Position numbers and translations under genes: made by a program
Notes under the pieces: generated by a model
Database searches by the model: none
What the model saw: only the letters and a program-made list of their open reading frames with translations
What the model was told of the DNA's origin: nothing
NCBI GenBank assembly: GCA_030407005.1
Contig: JAUDYN010000002.1
Location: 1,550,001 to 1,614,000, forward strand
Source: Desarmillaria ectypa
Lineage: Eukaryota > Basidiomycota > Agaricomycetes > Agaricales > Physalacriaceae
Direction of reading: 5' to 3'
DNA length: 64,000 nucleotides
Shown: positions 21,929 to 32,527 of the stretch, one piece after another
Position numbering within the stretch: position 1 is the stretch's first letter
Layout: the number at the start of each line of letters is the position of its first letter

Positions 21929-23397
21929 ATGGTTAGAGAAACGTCGGTATCTTCAAAACCTTGCGACGCGAACAGTTATCTCATTCCTTCTCTACAGCAA
22001 ATTTTACGATCTACTCGATGTACCTCCTACAGCCTCAGAGGCCGATCTCAAAAAAGCCTACCGCAAGAAGCAGGTGCTTTTCGTCGCCTTCCAGCACAGT
22101 TTTTAACCTTTTTCTGCATCTAGGGCTCTACGGTATCACCCTGACAAAGGCGGAGATCCAGATAAATTCAAGGAAGTTACGCATGCGTGAGTAGCATGGT
22201 ATATTTGTGCCTTCAGCCTGTCGAACAGTATTTGTTACAGCTACGAGATACTTTCTGACGCCGACAAGCGTGCTGTGTATGATGCAAGAGGTGAGGCCGG
22301 GTTATCAGAGGCAGGAGGAGGGATGGATCCTCAGGTGAGTGGTGGTCCTGTTGCACCGCTCGTCAAAGTCCTGACCGTACTCTAGGATCTTTTCAGTCAG
22401 CTCTTCGGTGGTGGAGGCGGCTTCGGTGGCGGAGGAGGGTTCTTTGGTGGAGGCGGCCCATCTCGAAACGGTCCTCGTAAAACGAAAGATCTCGTCCATC
22501 GCGTCCACGTCACTCTAGAAGACCTCTACAAGGGAAAAACCACCAAACTTGCACTCACACGGAACGTTATATGCTCAAAGTGTAAAGGAAAGGGCGGCAA
22601 GGATGGTGCTGTCAGGAGCTGTTACTCGTGCAACGGGCGCGGTGTCAAGATTACCATGCGACAGATGGGTCCGATGATCCAGCAAATACAGTCACCCTGC
22701 GATGAATGTTCGGGTACCGGAGAGATAATCAACGCGAAGGACAGGTGTGGGCAGTGCAAGGGCAAGAAGGTGATGCCGGAGAAAAAGTTCCTCGAGGTAC
22801 ACATCGACAAGGGCATGAAGGGCGGCCAGACGATTCAGTTTAGAGGCGAGAGTGACCAGTCTCCCACGGCAGAGGCTGGGGACGTCGTTATCGTTATCGA
22901 AGAGAAGCCACACGAGCGCTTTAAGCGCCAGGATAACGATCTCATCACTGAAGTCGAGGTCGACCTTTTGACGGCCCTTGCTGGCGGTCAGTTTGCTATT
23001 CGGCATTTAGATGACCGGGCGCTGGTGGTCAAGATAGAACCTGGTGAGATCATCAATCATGGTGAGTCCTACTTTCAGTGATATCGGATATCGCTGATAT
23101 TCTTTCTTCGCAGGTGACCTCAGAGTCATCCATGGACAGGGTATGCCTTCACAACGGCACCATGAACCTGGTGACTTGTACGTAAAGCTCAACGTTAAAT
23201 TCCCGGAATCCATCGATCCTTCTGTCATTCCTCTGCTGGAGAAGGCATTACCGCCGCGCAAGCCTATTGAGACCTTTGACAAGCACATTATCCTCGACGA
23301 GGTTCATTTAGAGGAACCCGATTCGCACGGTGGAATGCACGATGAGCCGATGGATGAAGACGGAGAAGAGCCTCGCGTGCAGTGCGCCCAGCAGTAA
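21929..23397 (+). CDS. YDJ1: Type I DnaJ/Hsp40 co-chaperone, Ydj1-like, with CAAX end
   Basis: Starting at ATG 21929, the J-domain is pieced from several small exons (MVRET, FYDLLDVPPTASEADLKKAY, LRYHPDKGGDPDKFKEV, YEILSDADKRAVYDARGEAG) and holds the HPD loop. A Gly-Phe region follows (FGGGGGFGGGGGFFGGGG). Then come four CxxCxGxG-type zinc motifs (CSKCKGKGG, CYSCNGRG, CDECSGTG, CGQCKGKK) and the substrate-binding C-terminal domains (FLEVHIDKGMKGGQTIQFRG, DVVIVIEEKPHERFKR, GDLRVIHGQGMPSQRHHEPG). It ends VQCAQQ with TAA at 23395-23397. The final CAQQ matches the place and type of yeast Ydj1 CASQ, a farnesylation box that helps attach the protein to ER and mitochondrial membranes. Such proteins hand unfolded clients to cytosolic Hsp70. 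It is convergent with the next gene. Confidence 0.93.
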
Positions 23398-23507
23398 TTC
23401 TGGTAGTTTTCTTATTGCTCTCCTGGCTCTTCGTCGTGTTATTATGTTAAACATTTTAGAAACCGTCGTACACAGCTACACGCTACCATAATAATTGACA
23501 TTAGCTT

Positions 23508-24134
23508 TCAACAATCCCAACTTGTCTGCAAGAAATATTTGCATTAGCACGGTAAGAGACTGGTTGGTATGTACCTTAGGATTCTGCTTGAATTGCTCGT
23601 ACAACTCTCGGCTGAAGAAACTGACTTCCGTTTCGTTTTCTGTAACAAGTGGATTAGAATGGGTCTTCACACTTCCGGCCGGATACTCACCGAACCCGAC
23701 ATCGGCTAATATCTTGGAATCATCATCAAATAACCATTCATCATGGTCGAGATTTATTATCAGATTTGTGGTCTAAAAGTTCATCGGTTCGATCTATCGA
23801 GCATGAGGGGCGTCGCACCTTTGCACTATGAGCTTGCGTATACAGCTTGAGCGTATCCAAAACAACATTTCGATATGGCTTCCATCCTGGTTGCGTCTTG
23901 ACAGCTAATCCGATGTCGTCGAAATCGAATACTGGGAAAGAGAACGAACGCAAGGGTACCTTCACGTGCAGAGTCCTTGAGCTGGCCTATAGTCGTCGTC
24001 TCGAGATTGACATTGTGCAGGATGAGGCTTTTTTCTGTGCGGTACTCGAAAGATTTTATTATTCGCAGTGTGATGGTCGCCGCTGTCCTTGGGCGGGCGA
24101 CATTGGTGAGGACGTCAGAAAAGTCGGAGTACAT
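23508..24134 (-). CDS. UPF0538 (C2orf76-like) protein of unknown function
   Basis: From ATG 24134 the joined exons read MYSDFSDVLTNVARPRT, ATITLRIIKSFEYRTEKSLI, HNVNLETTTIGQLKDS, then PYRNVVLDTLKLYTQAHSAK, TNLIINLDHDEWLFDDDSKI, LADVGF, and ENETEVSFFSRELYEQFKQN, with TGA at 23508-23510. This is the pattern of the UPF0538 family, a small ubiquitin-like-sized protein found in fungi and animals: RLIRSFE-like start, a YDALKI..QAHK-like middle and an ETEIAFF-like end. No biochemical role is known to me. Four short introns are used, each with GT..AG ends. It lies tail-to-tail with YDJ1 and head-to-head with the GH3 gene across 350 bases. Confidence 0.8.
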
Positions 24135-24484
24135 GGAAGCAGGAGGTTAAGTTTGGTCGGCGGGTATCGGTCCGAGGGCCGGTAGAATAAGCACACGATG
24201 TTTTTTCTTCGCCAAGACACTTATCTTTATGCCATCACGAGCAACAAGTAGCAGCTACCTCCTGGTCCTGTTAACGGCCTGCTACGTAAAAATATCGGAC
24301 ATTACACTCCAAGATCTCATCTTATCATCATTTTTACTACCGCTATTCTCAACTGGATGATTCTCCGCTTCCTCAGGGACCTGCATGTGCTTGAATACTA
24401 CGTCAAATTTTTCCATGAAAACTCCGACAGGTCTGGGACTACATAAGCCAGCGCGATATTCGTCTATACTGTCCCATCCTTTCC
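24135..24484. promoter_or_regulatory. Upstream region between UPF0538 gene and GH3 gene
   Basis: This 350-base gap lies between two divergent starts. I saw no convincing gene or repeat in it. It presumably holds both promoters. Confidence 0.3.
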
Positions 24485-27400
24485 ATGGCACACCCTTTTC
24501 TTGATGCGGACATCGCAGACCTCGTCCGGAAACTCAGAATCGATGAAAAAATATCTCTACTAAGTGCTCCCAATTGGTGGAACACCACTGCCATTGAACG
24601 CTTGAATATTCCTTCTGTTCGCATGAGCGACGGACCCAATGTAGGCGATCTGGTGAGGTGAGTGGCACGAGCACTGAACATGTTCTACAGGGTGTTCGAG
24701 GGTCATCTCATTTCGTCGTCACGCCTGCGCAATGCCTCCCGGTAAGTCTAACGACCTTGAGGTACAGGTCACGTTCTTACGAAGCGTAGTGTTCGACTTC
24801 TCTTGCCGCCACCTTCGATACCGAGTTAATACACCAAGCTGGGAACTTTCTGGCACAGGAGGCTAAAATTAAATCATCCGTTCTGTTACTTGCGCCGACC
24901 TGCAATATTCAGCGCTCACCGCTTGGTGGGAGAGCTTTCGAATCCTTTTCAGAGGACCCCCATCTGTCTGGTAATCAAATATTTATCTTGACTCGGTATT
25001 GTCTGACCGTTAATTAAAAGGCATGATGGCTTCCGCCTATGTCAATGGACTGCAATCGGAAGGAGTCGCTGCAAGTACGTATTTTGTAACACTGTAAAGG
25101 CCACGCCTATACTCCGGGTAATTAGCCATCAAGCACTTTGTTGCCAATGACCAGGAGCATGAGAGAACCGCCGCAGACTCTATCATGTCAGGCAGAGCCT
25201 TGCGAGAAATCTATCTGTATCCGTCAGTACTAGTTTAATTCTCTCGAGCACCCTTCCTTCTGATTGACTCGCCCGTTTCAGTTTCATGCTGGCGCAGAAA
25301 AATGCTCAACCATGGGCCTATATGACTTCGTTGAATATACCGTTCTCCGTTCTTGTGCTACTTTGAATTGACAAGCTTCCAGATACGGTCGTATCGGAGG
25401 GTTGCATTGTTCTGAAAATCGTCAACTATTGCAGGGGATTCTCCGAGATGAGTGGGGATTTGATGGAATCGTTATCAGTGACTGGTAGGGTTTTCATGGC
25501 ACAAAATTGGATAACTGACGACCTCGACAGGTTTGGCACTTACGGCGTTGATGAAGCAATCAATGCTGGGTTGGATCTTGAAATGCCCGGCCCACCCCAA
25601 TGGAGGACTCAACTGTTGGTTTCGCACTGCTTGACATCGCAGAAATTGCTGCCTTCCGTGATAGACGAGCGTGTCACTACCCTTCTTCGTTTTGTGCAGC
25701 ATCAGGCTCGTAGGAACCCCGATGTTGTCTATGGTGATGGCAAGGAACGGAGTCGAGACTCACCTGAAGCCCGAGTATTCTGTCGGAAGCTTGCTGCTGA
25801 CGGTATTGTTCTTCTGATGAATAGGAATCATATTCTTCCTCTCGCTGCAGAAAAGGTGAAGAGCCTGGCCATTATGGGACCTAACGCCAAAGGAAGCGTC
25901 ATTTCGGGAGGCGGGTCGGCTCAGTTGAAAGCTACTTATGTGGTGACTCCGTATGCTGGCATTACAGCTGGTGCCCCCGAGGATCTGGCCATCGACTACG
26001 AAGTCGGCTGTTACGGTCAGGATCGTTTATGTGCTTACATTTCCCAGGTTTTGAAACGAAATCGTCACGCAGCTCACAAATATCTGCCTACATTGGAAAC
26101 CAACTTGAAAACGCCAACCGGCGAATCGGGCTGGCTTTGCACGTTTTATAGTTGCGACGAGCAAGGCAAAATTACGGAGCCCGTAGCTGACTTTATCCTA
26201 TGTGATACACGTGTGAAGCTGAACGACTTTCTACCTGCTGGGCTCTCGTCAACTTGGATGATCAAGTTGACTGGAAAGTTGACGATGGACAAGACGGGTC
26301 CTTATGACCTTGGTTTAACTGTCGCAGGTAAAACACGTTGTCTTGCAGATTACATCAAAGTAACAACATTTCGGGATAGGGCGCGCGAAGCTCTGGGTGA
26401 ATGGTAAGTTGGCTATCGATAACTGGACGAAACAGACACCCGGAGATTTCTTCTATGGGTGAGTTATACGAAGTGTCTCTGAAACGTGCACGTACCTATT
26501 AAAGCCTTGTAGCCAAGGGACTATTGAAGAGAAGGCAACCTTAGATTTTGGGGCCGGTGTTGGCGTTGACATTCTCGTGGAGTATGTCAATACATCTCCA
26601 CCGAAAAATAGTGACGAAGAGGACGACATGAGGAGTTCTCAGCCAGCATTAATGCGCGGTGTTGTAAGTCCGAAATATAAAATATTCAATTTGACGCTGA
26701 ATTGTATACTGCATACAGCGTCTCGGCGGTTGTGAAAGGATTGACCCTGACCAAGCCATTGATTCTGCTGTATCGCTCGCTTCCAAAGTCGATGCTGTTG
26801 TCTTCTTCGCTGGCCTAACACCCGAATGGGAAAGCGAAGGATTTGACCGACCTACGCTGCAGCTTCCCGGAAGACAAGATGAAGTCATCACCCGTATTGC
26901 GGAGGTAAATCCCAATATCATTGTCTGTATCCAAGCGGTATGTATTATTTGCATCCAAGCGGCACGGTTTGCCCTGATATTATACAGGGCTCGGCGGTGT
27001 CTATGCCCTGGGCTGACAAGGTAGGAGGATTGCTTCAGTCGTGGTACTCAGGGAATGAAGCAGGAAATGCTATTGCCGACATTGTTTTCGGGAAAGTGCA
27101 TCCGAGTGGCCGACTACCGCTCACGTTACCTGTTCGTTTGGAAGATGTTCCATCGTTCTTGAACCGGCACAGTGAATACGGAAAGATCTATTACCGGGAA
27201 GATCTGTTTGTCGGATACAAGCACTACCAAGCCGTCGGTGTACAGGCGCAGTTTCCATTTGGGTATGTCCTTTTAATTTAATTTTTGTCTAATGCTCTCA
27301 CCTGGCCTTAGCTTTGGACTCTCCTACACAGAATTTTCAATGTCGAATTTATCGCTGACTGCAGCCACTGAAGTGGACGTTCAAGTTTCTGTTGACGTGA

Positions 27401-27705
27401 AAAACATAGGAAACAAGACGGGATCGCAAGTTGTACAGCTTTACGTGTCGTATCCAGATATTGGTATCACGCAGCCTCTATTGCAATTACGAGGCTTTGC
27501 GAAGGCCAGGGATATGCCGCCAGGTTCAACAAGGAAGGTCCTTATTCCCCTCGACAAGTACGCGTTTTCCTTCTGGGATCCTTCTGTTAATTCCTGGCGC
27601 GTTGCCGTCGGAAAATACGGCCTACACGTCGGGTCCAGCAGTGAGAAATTGGATTTAAAGGCGGTGGTAACTGTGAAGAAGGGATTTGTATGGAATGGAT
27701 TGTGA
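24485..27705 (+). CDS. Glycoside hydrolase family 3 beta-glucosidase with PA14 insert
   Basis: ATG 24485 opens [20 protein letters not shown], with no signal peptide, so the enzyme is probably intracellular. The GH3 N-domain shows [14 protein letters not shown] then [48 protein letters not shown] and [20 protein letters not shown], where the Asp of SDW is the expected nucleophile. The C-domain follows ([40 protein letters not shown]). A PA14-like insert lies at about 26030-26660 ([14 protein letters not shown] residues and [14 protein letters not shown]). Then come [20 protein letters not shown] and [14 protein letters not shown] residues, and an FnIII-like end to TGA at 27705. At least ten introns interrupt it. 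Such enzymes release glucose from cellobiose and short glucans. The PA14 insert is typical of one clade of fungal and bacterial GH3 beta-glucosidases. Confidence 0.9.
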
Positions 27706-27748
27706 TGCAGTATGTACTTAAGTGAACAAAAAAGGAAATACAGCAATT

Positions 27749-30505
27749 ATGTCCTTGGACACTAACTCCCACCACGATGGTACCATGGACGCCCGTCCCG
27801 ACCCTCGTCTCCTCACAAATCTCACTGACATTCTCTCTGCCCTTTCTTCAATCCAGTCAGAGGAGGCAGAGCTCTCCAATTCCCTCACTGACCTGCTATC
27901 CGACCGGGCACCTATTCTGTCCTCGCTGTCGCGGCTGCGTTCTGTAGTGCCTCAGCTCAATGACCTCAATGAAGATGCGCTGCTTTTGTCGGAAAAGGTA
28001 GTGACCACTGCTCAAACAGCGGAGCGCGTTGGGGGGCGTGTCCGGTCGCTTGACGAGGAAATGCACAGGATTCGTGAAGCTGGAGACCGTGTTGGTCAAG
28101 TTATTGAGCTCAAGGTGTACCTTTTCATTATCATATATTGAAGTTGTAGTTAAATATGTTACAGTCGTCACTAGCAGAATTGCAAGCGTCCATTGAAAGC
28201 CATGACTGGGAGTCGGCGTCGAGGCACTGTGCTCGAGTAATGGCGCTGCCGCTGGATGTCATATCGGGGCCATTCGCGGAGCATGTAGTGGTGCGTTGCA
28301 TCTATATTATAAGAGTATAGCTGAGCAAACAGGAATAGCCTACGTCGGACAACCATTTGCCGCCTGTCCAGACGTTACAGGCCGCACGCGAGCAACTTCT
28401 GTTGGTCTTTCAGGAAAATTTTGAACGAGCCTCAAGGTCAAGGGATTCGGCTGCAACTAGTCGTTTTTTCAAACTCTTCCCTGCCATTGGATGGGAAAGG
28501 GAGGGTCTGCAGGCATATGCGTTGTTTATTGTCGACCTCGTACGAGTTCGAGCGCCTGCATCTGCGAAAAGTGGGTTGGATACATTTTTATTCATTCATA
28601 GGTACTCATGTCGTTGCAGCGTCTTCGCCTCTGTATTACACGACCGCTTTGACAGCTCTCTTTGAGAGCGTTGCAATGATCGTTGACCAGCATCAGCCCG
28701 TCGTGGAGAAGTACTATGGAGCGGGTAAAATGGTCAGCGTCGTAGAGAGGCTATTAGAAGAGTGCGACCGGGTTGTTAAAGGATTGATTGAAGGGTGGGA
28801 AGAAGAAAGGTCTATGAAGCGCAAGGCAAGTTTTTAAGCCCTTCCCTTTGCTCCTCTGCTGAAGTACTTGTAGTTGTCGGACACTTCAAATAACTTCCCA
28901 ATACCCATGTTCAACACCGCCATACGTCGGCAAACTTCTGCAATGCCCCTCGACGAGGAGGGGATCGATCCGCGAGAAATTGACAAGGTGTTGATTGAAG
29001 CAGCAAGCATGGCAGGCCGGTGGAATTTGTTCCGAAAATTCCTTTGCGAAAGCATGACTGTACGTTATACTATCACTCTGTTTATTCCTGCCTCATACGG
29101 TTCCAAGGAAGACTAGCTCTGAATCTACAGAGGTACCAGTGGAGACCCCGAAGCTTTCGTTGGATTCGACGAAATCACATCATCTATTTGAGGGCCTGTT
29201 GACGACATACTATATCCCAATGGAAATGTGGTATACACGTACTATCATGGACAAAGTGAGAATTTATCCTGTTGTACATGCCGCTCATGATGAACTCCGA
29301 TAGCGTAGGCTCATAGGCTGTCCAGTCCAGATCTTACTCAGTCACCAGTAGTAACAACTACGCCCGATGATGTTTTCTACATTCTCAAAATCGTCTTACT
29401 GCGTCTGATTTCGACAGGCTCTTATACAGCTGTAGAGCGGACACTGCAGCTGCTGCGCGAAGTCATGGAGCGAGATTATTCGGGAGTAATCAAGAAAAAA
29501 CTTGACGATGTCTATCGTGCTGCTGGGACCTCTGGTCAAAGCAGAGGCGAGAAGGCGGAGAAGGAGAACCGTGTAGCATTTATTGTACGTTTTTCTTGGG
29601 CTTCGAAGGTTTGATTTTCAGTGATTTTGTTAGACACTCTTGAATGACTTGGATATATCTGCCTCGCACCTTGAGCGCCTTACACGGGATTTGGTCACGG
29701 GCCCGACGATTGGTCAACATTTTAGCGAACAGCAGCAATCGTTAGTGAAGGATCGGATCACTTCATTCTCTTCCTCGTCTGCTAAGATTAGGGCAACTCT
29801 AAGAGTTAGTCCAGTGTCTTCGTGCGTCTGATTCCCCCTTACACTCTTTATCTAGATGGGATTGGAGCAACTATTCAATCAGCTCTTGAGACCAAAGTTG
29901 CGCAACCTTGTACCAGAGATCTACAAGGATATCTCCTATGTCCTAGACGATGACACTTATGCCGCTGCAGAACATCAAAACGTAGTCCGAAAGCGTTTCA
30001 TCAAGACATGGGAGACATTTATGGATGGATACAAGGTCTGTTTTTTCATGTTTTAGTTTTGCTCTGGATAACCTGTTAGTCAGGATGCATTTACTGATCG
30101 TAATTATCGCATGTTCTTTGGCCTGGCTCTTGACATCCTGTTGAAGCCCTGGGAGAAATTCTTGATGGGTCTCAAATTTACCGAGGTGAGACTTTTGTGG
30201 TGACAAAGGTTCTGTGACTGAACAGCTACAGTTGGGTGCGATTCGCTTTGACCGAGACCTGCGGTCCATTACCACATACCTATCATTGCAGACCGCGTTT
30301 GGCGACGCCAGAGAGAAATTTGTTCGGTTACAGCAAATGTCTACATTGCTGAATTTAGATGGTGTACGTGTTCTTCGTTTAAATTATGCCGGTTTTCTAA
30401 ACATTGTTACAGGAAGAAGACGTGGACGAATTCTACAATGGATCTGGTATATCTTGGAAATTGACCGCGCAGGAAGCTCGTGCCATCGTTTCTCTGAAGG
30501 TATAG
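27749..30505 (+). CDS. COG4: Conserved oligomeric Golgi complex subunit 4
   Basis: The protein starts MSLDTNSHHDGTMDARPDPR (a second in-frame ATG lies at 27785) and goes through LTDILSALSSIQSEEAELSN, PILSSLSRLRSVVPQLNDLN, ALLLSEKVVTTAQTAERVGG and HDWESASRHCARVMALPLDV. Later exons hold SRFFKLFPAIGWEREGLQAY, VAMIVDQHQPVVEKYYGAGK, RNGFAIR-free helical blocks, and LKIVLLRLISTGSYTAVERT-type residues. It closes EEDVDEFYNGSG, WKLTAQEARAIVSLKV and TAG at 30503-30505. This order is that of Cog4, a lobe A subunit of the COG tether, which binds Golgi SNAREs and their SM protein during retrograde traffic within the Golgi. About ten introns interrupt it. It is followed tail-to-tail by VPS2 and, 2 kb on, by COG6. 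Confidence 0.88.
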
Positions 30506-30576
30506 GATTCGTACCGCTATAGTATACACCCGTATGGGTAGGTCGATAATATACAATTTGAGATCGCAGTCTATGT

Positions 30577-31529
30577 CTAGCCCCGTCGCAGAGCATCCAG
30601 CCGTGCTTGTAAGGCATCCTCATCAGACACTGCTCCACCGCCAGAGGTATCACCACCAGTATTGCTGTTGTCGTTACCTCGTGTTGGCACTACACCAGAT
30701 TCCCCCAAAGCCACAGGCTGCTTATACGCAACAGGAGTTGATACAGCGATACCGGTGGGAGCATCAGTGAGCTTGGGACATTATGGGTCAAATGAAGGAG
30801 AGAAATACAAAGGCAACAGACCTGCTGCGACAGATTTACGCCGATCTCATCTAATACTTCTTTCAGGATCTTGTCACCCTCCTCTTCTTCATCTTCAGCC
30901 TCGTCGTCCATCACGTCGTCGACCGCGTCGGACATCATCTCCTCTTTCATGTCCATCATTGAGCTCTCCTTCTCGAATTCATTCATGATTCGCTGGATAG
31001 CTGGTAGATTGAGGCCACGATTCATAGAAGCCATTGCCTAAAGATTGAGCATGAATTAATAGTTGAGGCAAAGCAACGGATGTTTGCATACGCGAGTAGC
31101 ACCCCTCATCGCGCTTGCCATCTGTTCGTTACTCCGCAGCGTCTGTATTCGTAGGCTGACAGCCTGGAGCTGAGTGCGCATTTGATAGAACTTGTGAATG
31201 TACCGCCGGGTCCTGACAAGGTCCTTGGCCATTACTTTGCAAGCATTCTGCGAGGGTAGCATTATTGCCTGGAAAGCTGGGAGGGCATGAAATCTACCAT
31301 TTGGCCTGCTTTTGCGCTCTTCTTTATATCCATTATCAGTTTCTTCTCGCTTTGTTCGAGCTTGGTGCGTTCTCGATCGAGCTCGCGCTGTGCTTTGGCG
31401 AGAGCGCGCTGATGCTGGTGCAGTCGTTCAGCAGGCGTGACAGTACGACCGAAGAGTGTTTCCTATATGTCTCCACCGTCAGTCAGAACGACGACAAAGG
31501 AAGAAACGGCGACGTGCGATGATGTTCAT
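30577..31529 (-). CDS. VPS2: ESCRT-III subunit Vps2/Did4 (CHMP2 family)
   Basis: The exons give ETLFGRTVTPAERLHQHQRA, then AQRELDRERTKLEQSEKKL, MDIKKSAKAGQM, NACKVMAKDLVRTRRYIHKF, AVSLRIQTLRSNEQMASAM, AMASMNRGLNLPAIQRIMNE, and the acidic stretch AVDDVMDDEAEDEEEEGDKI. They end with DEDALQARLDALRRG and TAG at 30577-30579. These match Vps2/Did4, including the C-terminal MIM-type helix (LQARLDALRR) that recruits the Vps4 ATPase. The protein builds the ESCRT-III filament that cuts vesicles into multivesicular endosomes. The start ATG at 31529-31527 needs the intron after MNII to begin with GC (GCACGT) to give MNIIETLFG in frame. It shares a 47-base gap with the divergent AN1 zinc-finger gene. Confidence 0.9.
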
Positions 31530-31576
31530 GGTGGCGGTGAAGGTAGAACAGTCCGGGCCGCTGCCATCTCTTGATC

Positions 31577-32497
31577 ATGGACGACGAGCTCCTCGACATT
31601 GGCAGGCAATGCTCGTTGTCGTCCTGCAGCCAAATCGATTTTCTTCCTATCAAATGTTGCTGCAACCTCTTCTTCTGCAAGGAGCACATTATCCCTGATG
31701 CCCATGGCTGTCGTCTTGCATCTACAGCGCTCCTTGTCAATGACAGCATTCTGCCCAAAGTCCAGCGATGCGCAGCACCTAATTGCTCCAAGCCTAGTCT
31801 CGATGCCTTTTCCGCGCAAGGATCTGCTGCATGCGCTCGGTGCAGCCAGTTGTTTTGTGCTGAGTAAAGTCTGGGTCCCTACCTCTTTGCCTGTGTGCTG
31901 AACGTCTCCTCAGCCACCGGTATCCCGAGGCTCACTCATGTTCCCCTGCATCCGCCTCTGAGTCTACCCTCCGCAATGCTGCTGCTGAGGCTTTGATAGC
32001 CAAGCATTTTCCTGCGACGTCCAGGACCTCTTCGCGCCGCACTCCCAAAGTTCCCACTGACCCCGTCAAGCTCGCTCAATATCAGAAGGTAGAACTTATG
32101 AAAATGAGACACCGGGCTATTCCTGCGGATCCAAAAGATAAACCGACGTCCGTGTCCATTGAAGACCGCCTTCACATAAAGCTGCAAGTAAATGATAATG
32201 GCCAAGAAAAGATATTCTGGCTTCGAAAGGTAGGATCAAGTATATACATATTATTAGAATATTCACTCGTTTACTTTCAGTCTATCATGACTGGGAAGGC
32301 GTTGGATTTACTGGCTACTCAAATGAAAATATCTACTTCAGTCAGTCTGTCGATATTCTGCCCAACAGCAATATACTTATTTTGTAGTAAAGCCTCTTCA
32401 ACTTTCGGATATCCGGGATGGCCGCATCTTTGTTAACAGTGAGCCTCTCGCCGCCCAGGTTGAGGATGGCAGCAGCATTCTTATAGGACCAAGATGA
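31577..32497 (+). CDS. CUZ1: AN1-type zinc finger protein, Cuz1/ZFAND1-like
   Basis: ATG 31577 begins MDDELLDIGRQCSLSSCSQI, then FLPIKCCCNLFFCKEH, the first AN1 finger, and CAAPNCSKPSLDAF with CARCSQLFCAEHRHPEAHSC, the second. A linker with ALIAKHFPATSRTSSRRTPK leads to a C-terminal ubiquitin-like half (IEDRLHIKLQVNDNGQEKIF, GKALDLLATQMKI, IRDGRIFVNSEPLAAQ, ILIGPR) with TGA at 32495-32497. Two AN1 fingers plus a ubiquitin-like tail is the Cuz1/ZFAND1 plan. Those proteins bring Cdc48/p97 and the proteasome to arsenite-stressed cells and stress granules. The start is taken at 31577 because it is the first ATG after the very short divergent promoter shared with VPS2. The stop is only 30 bases from the stop of COG6. 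Confidence 0.87.
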
Positions 32498-32527
32498 AAA
32501 TAATTCGGTGTAAATAAATAGCCTATA

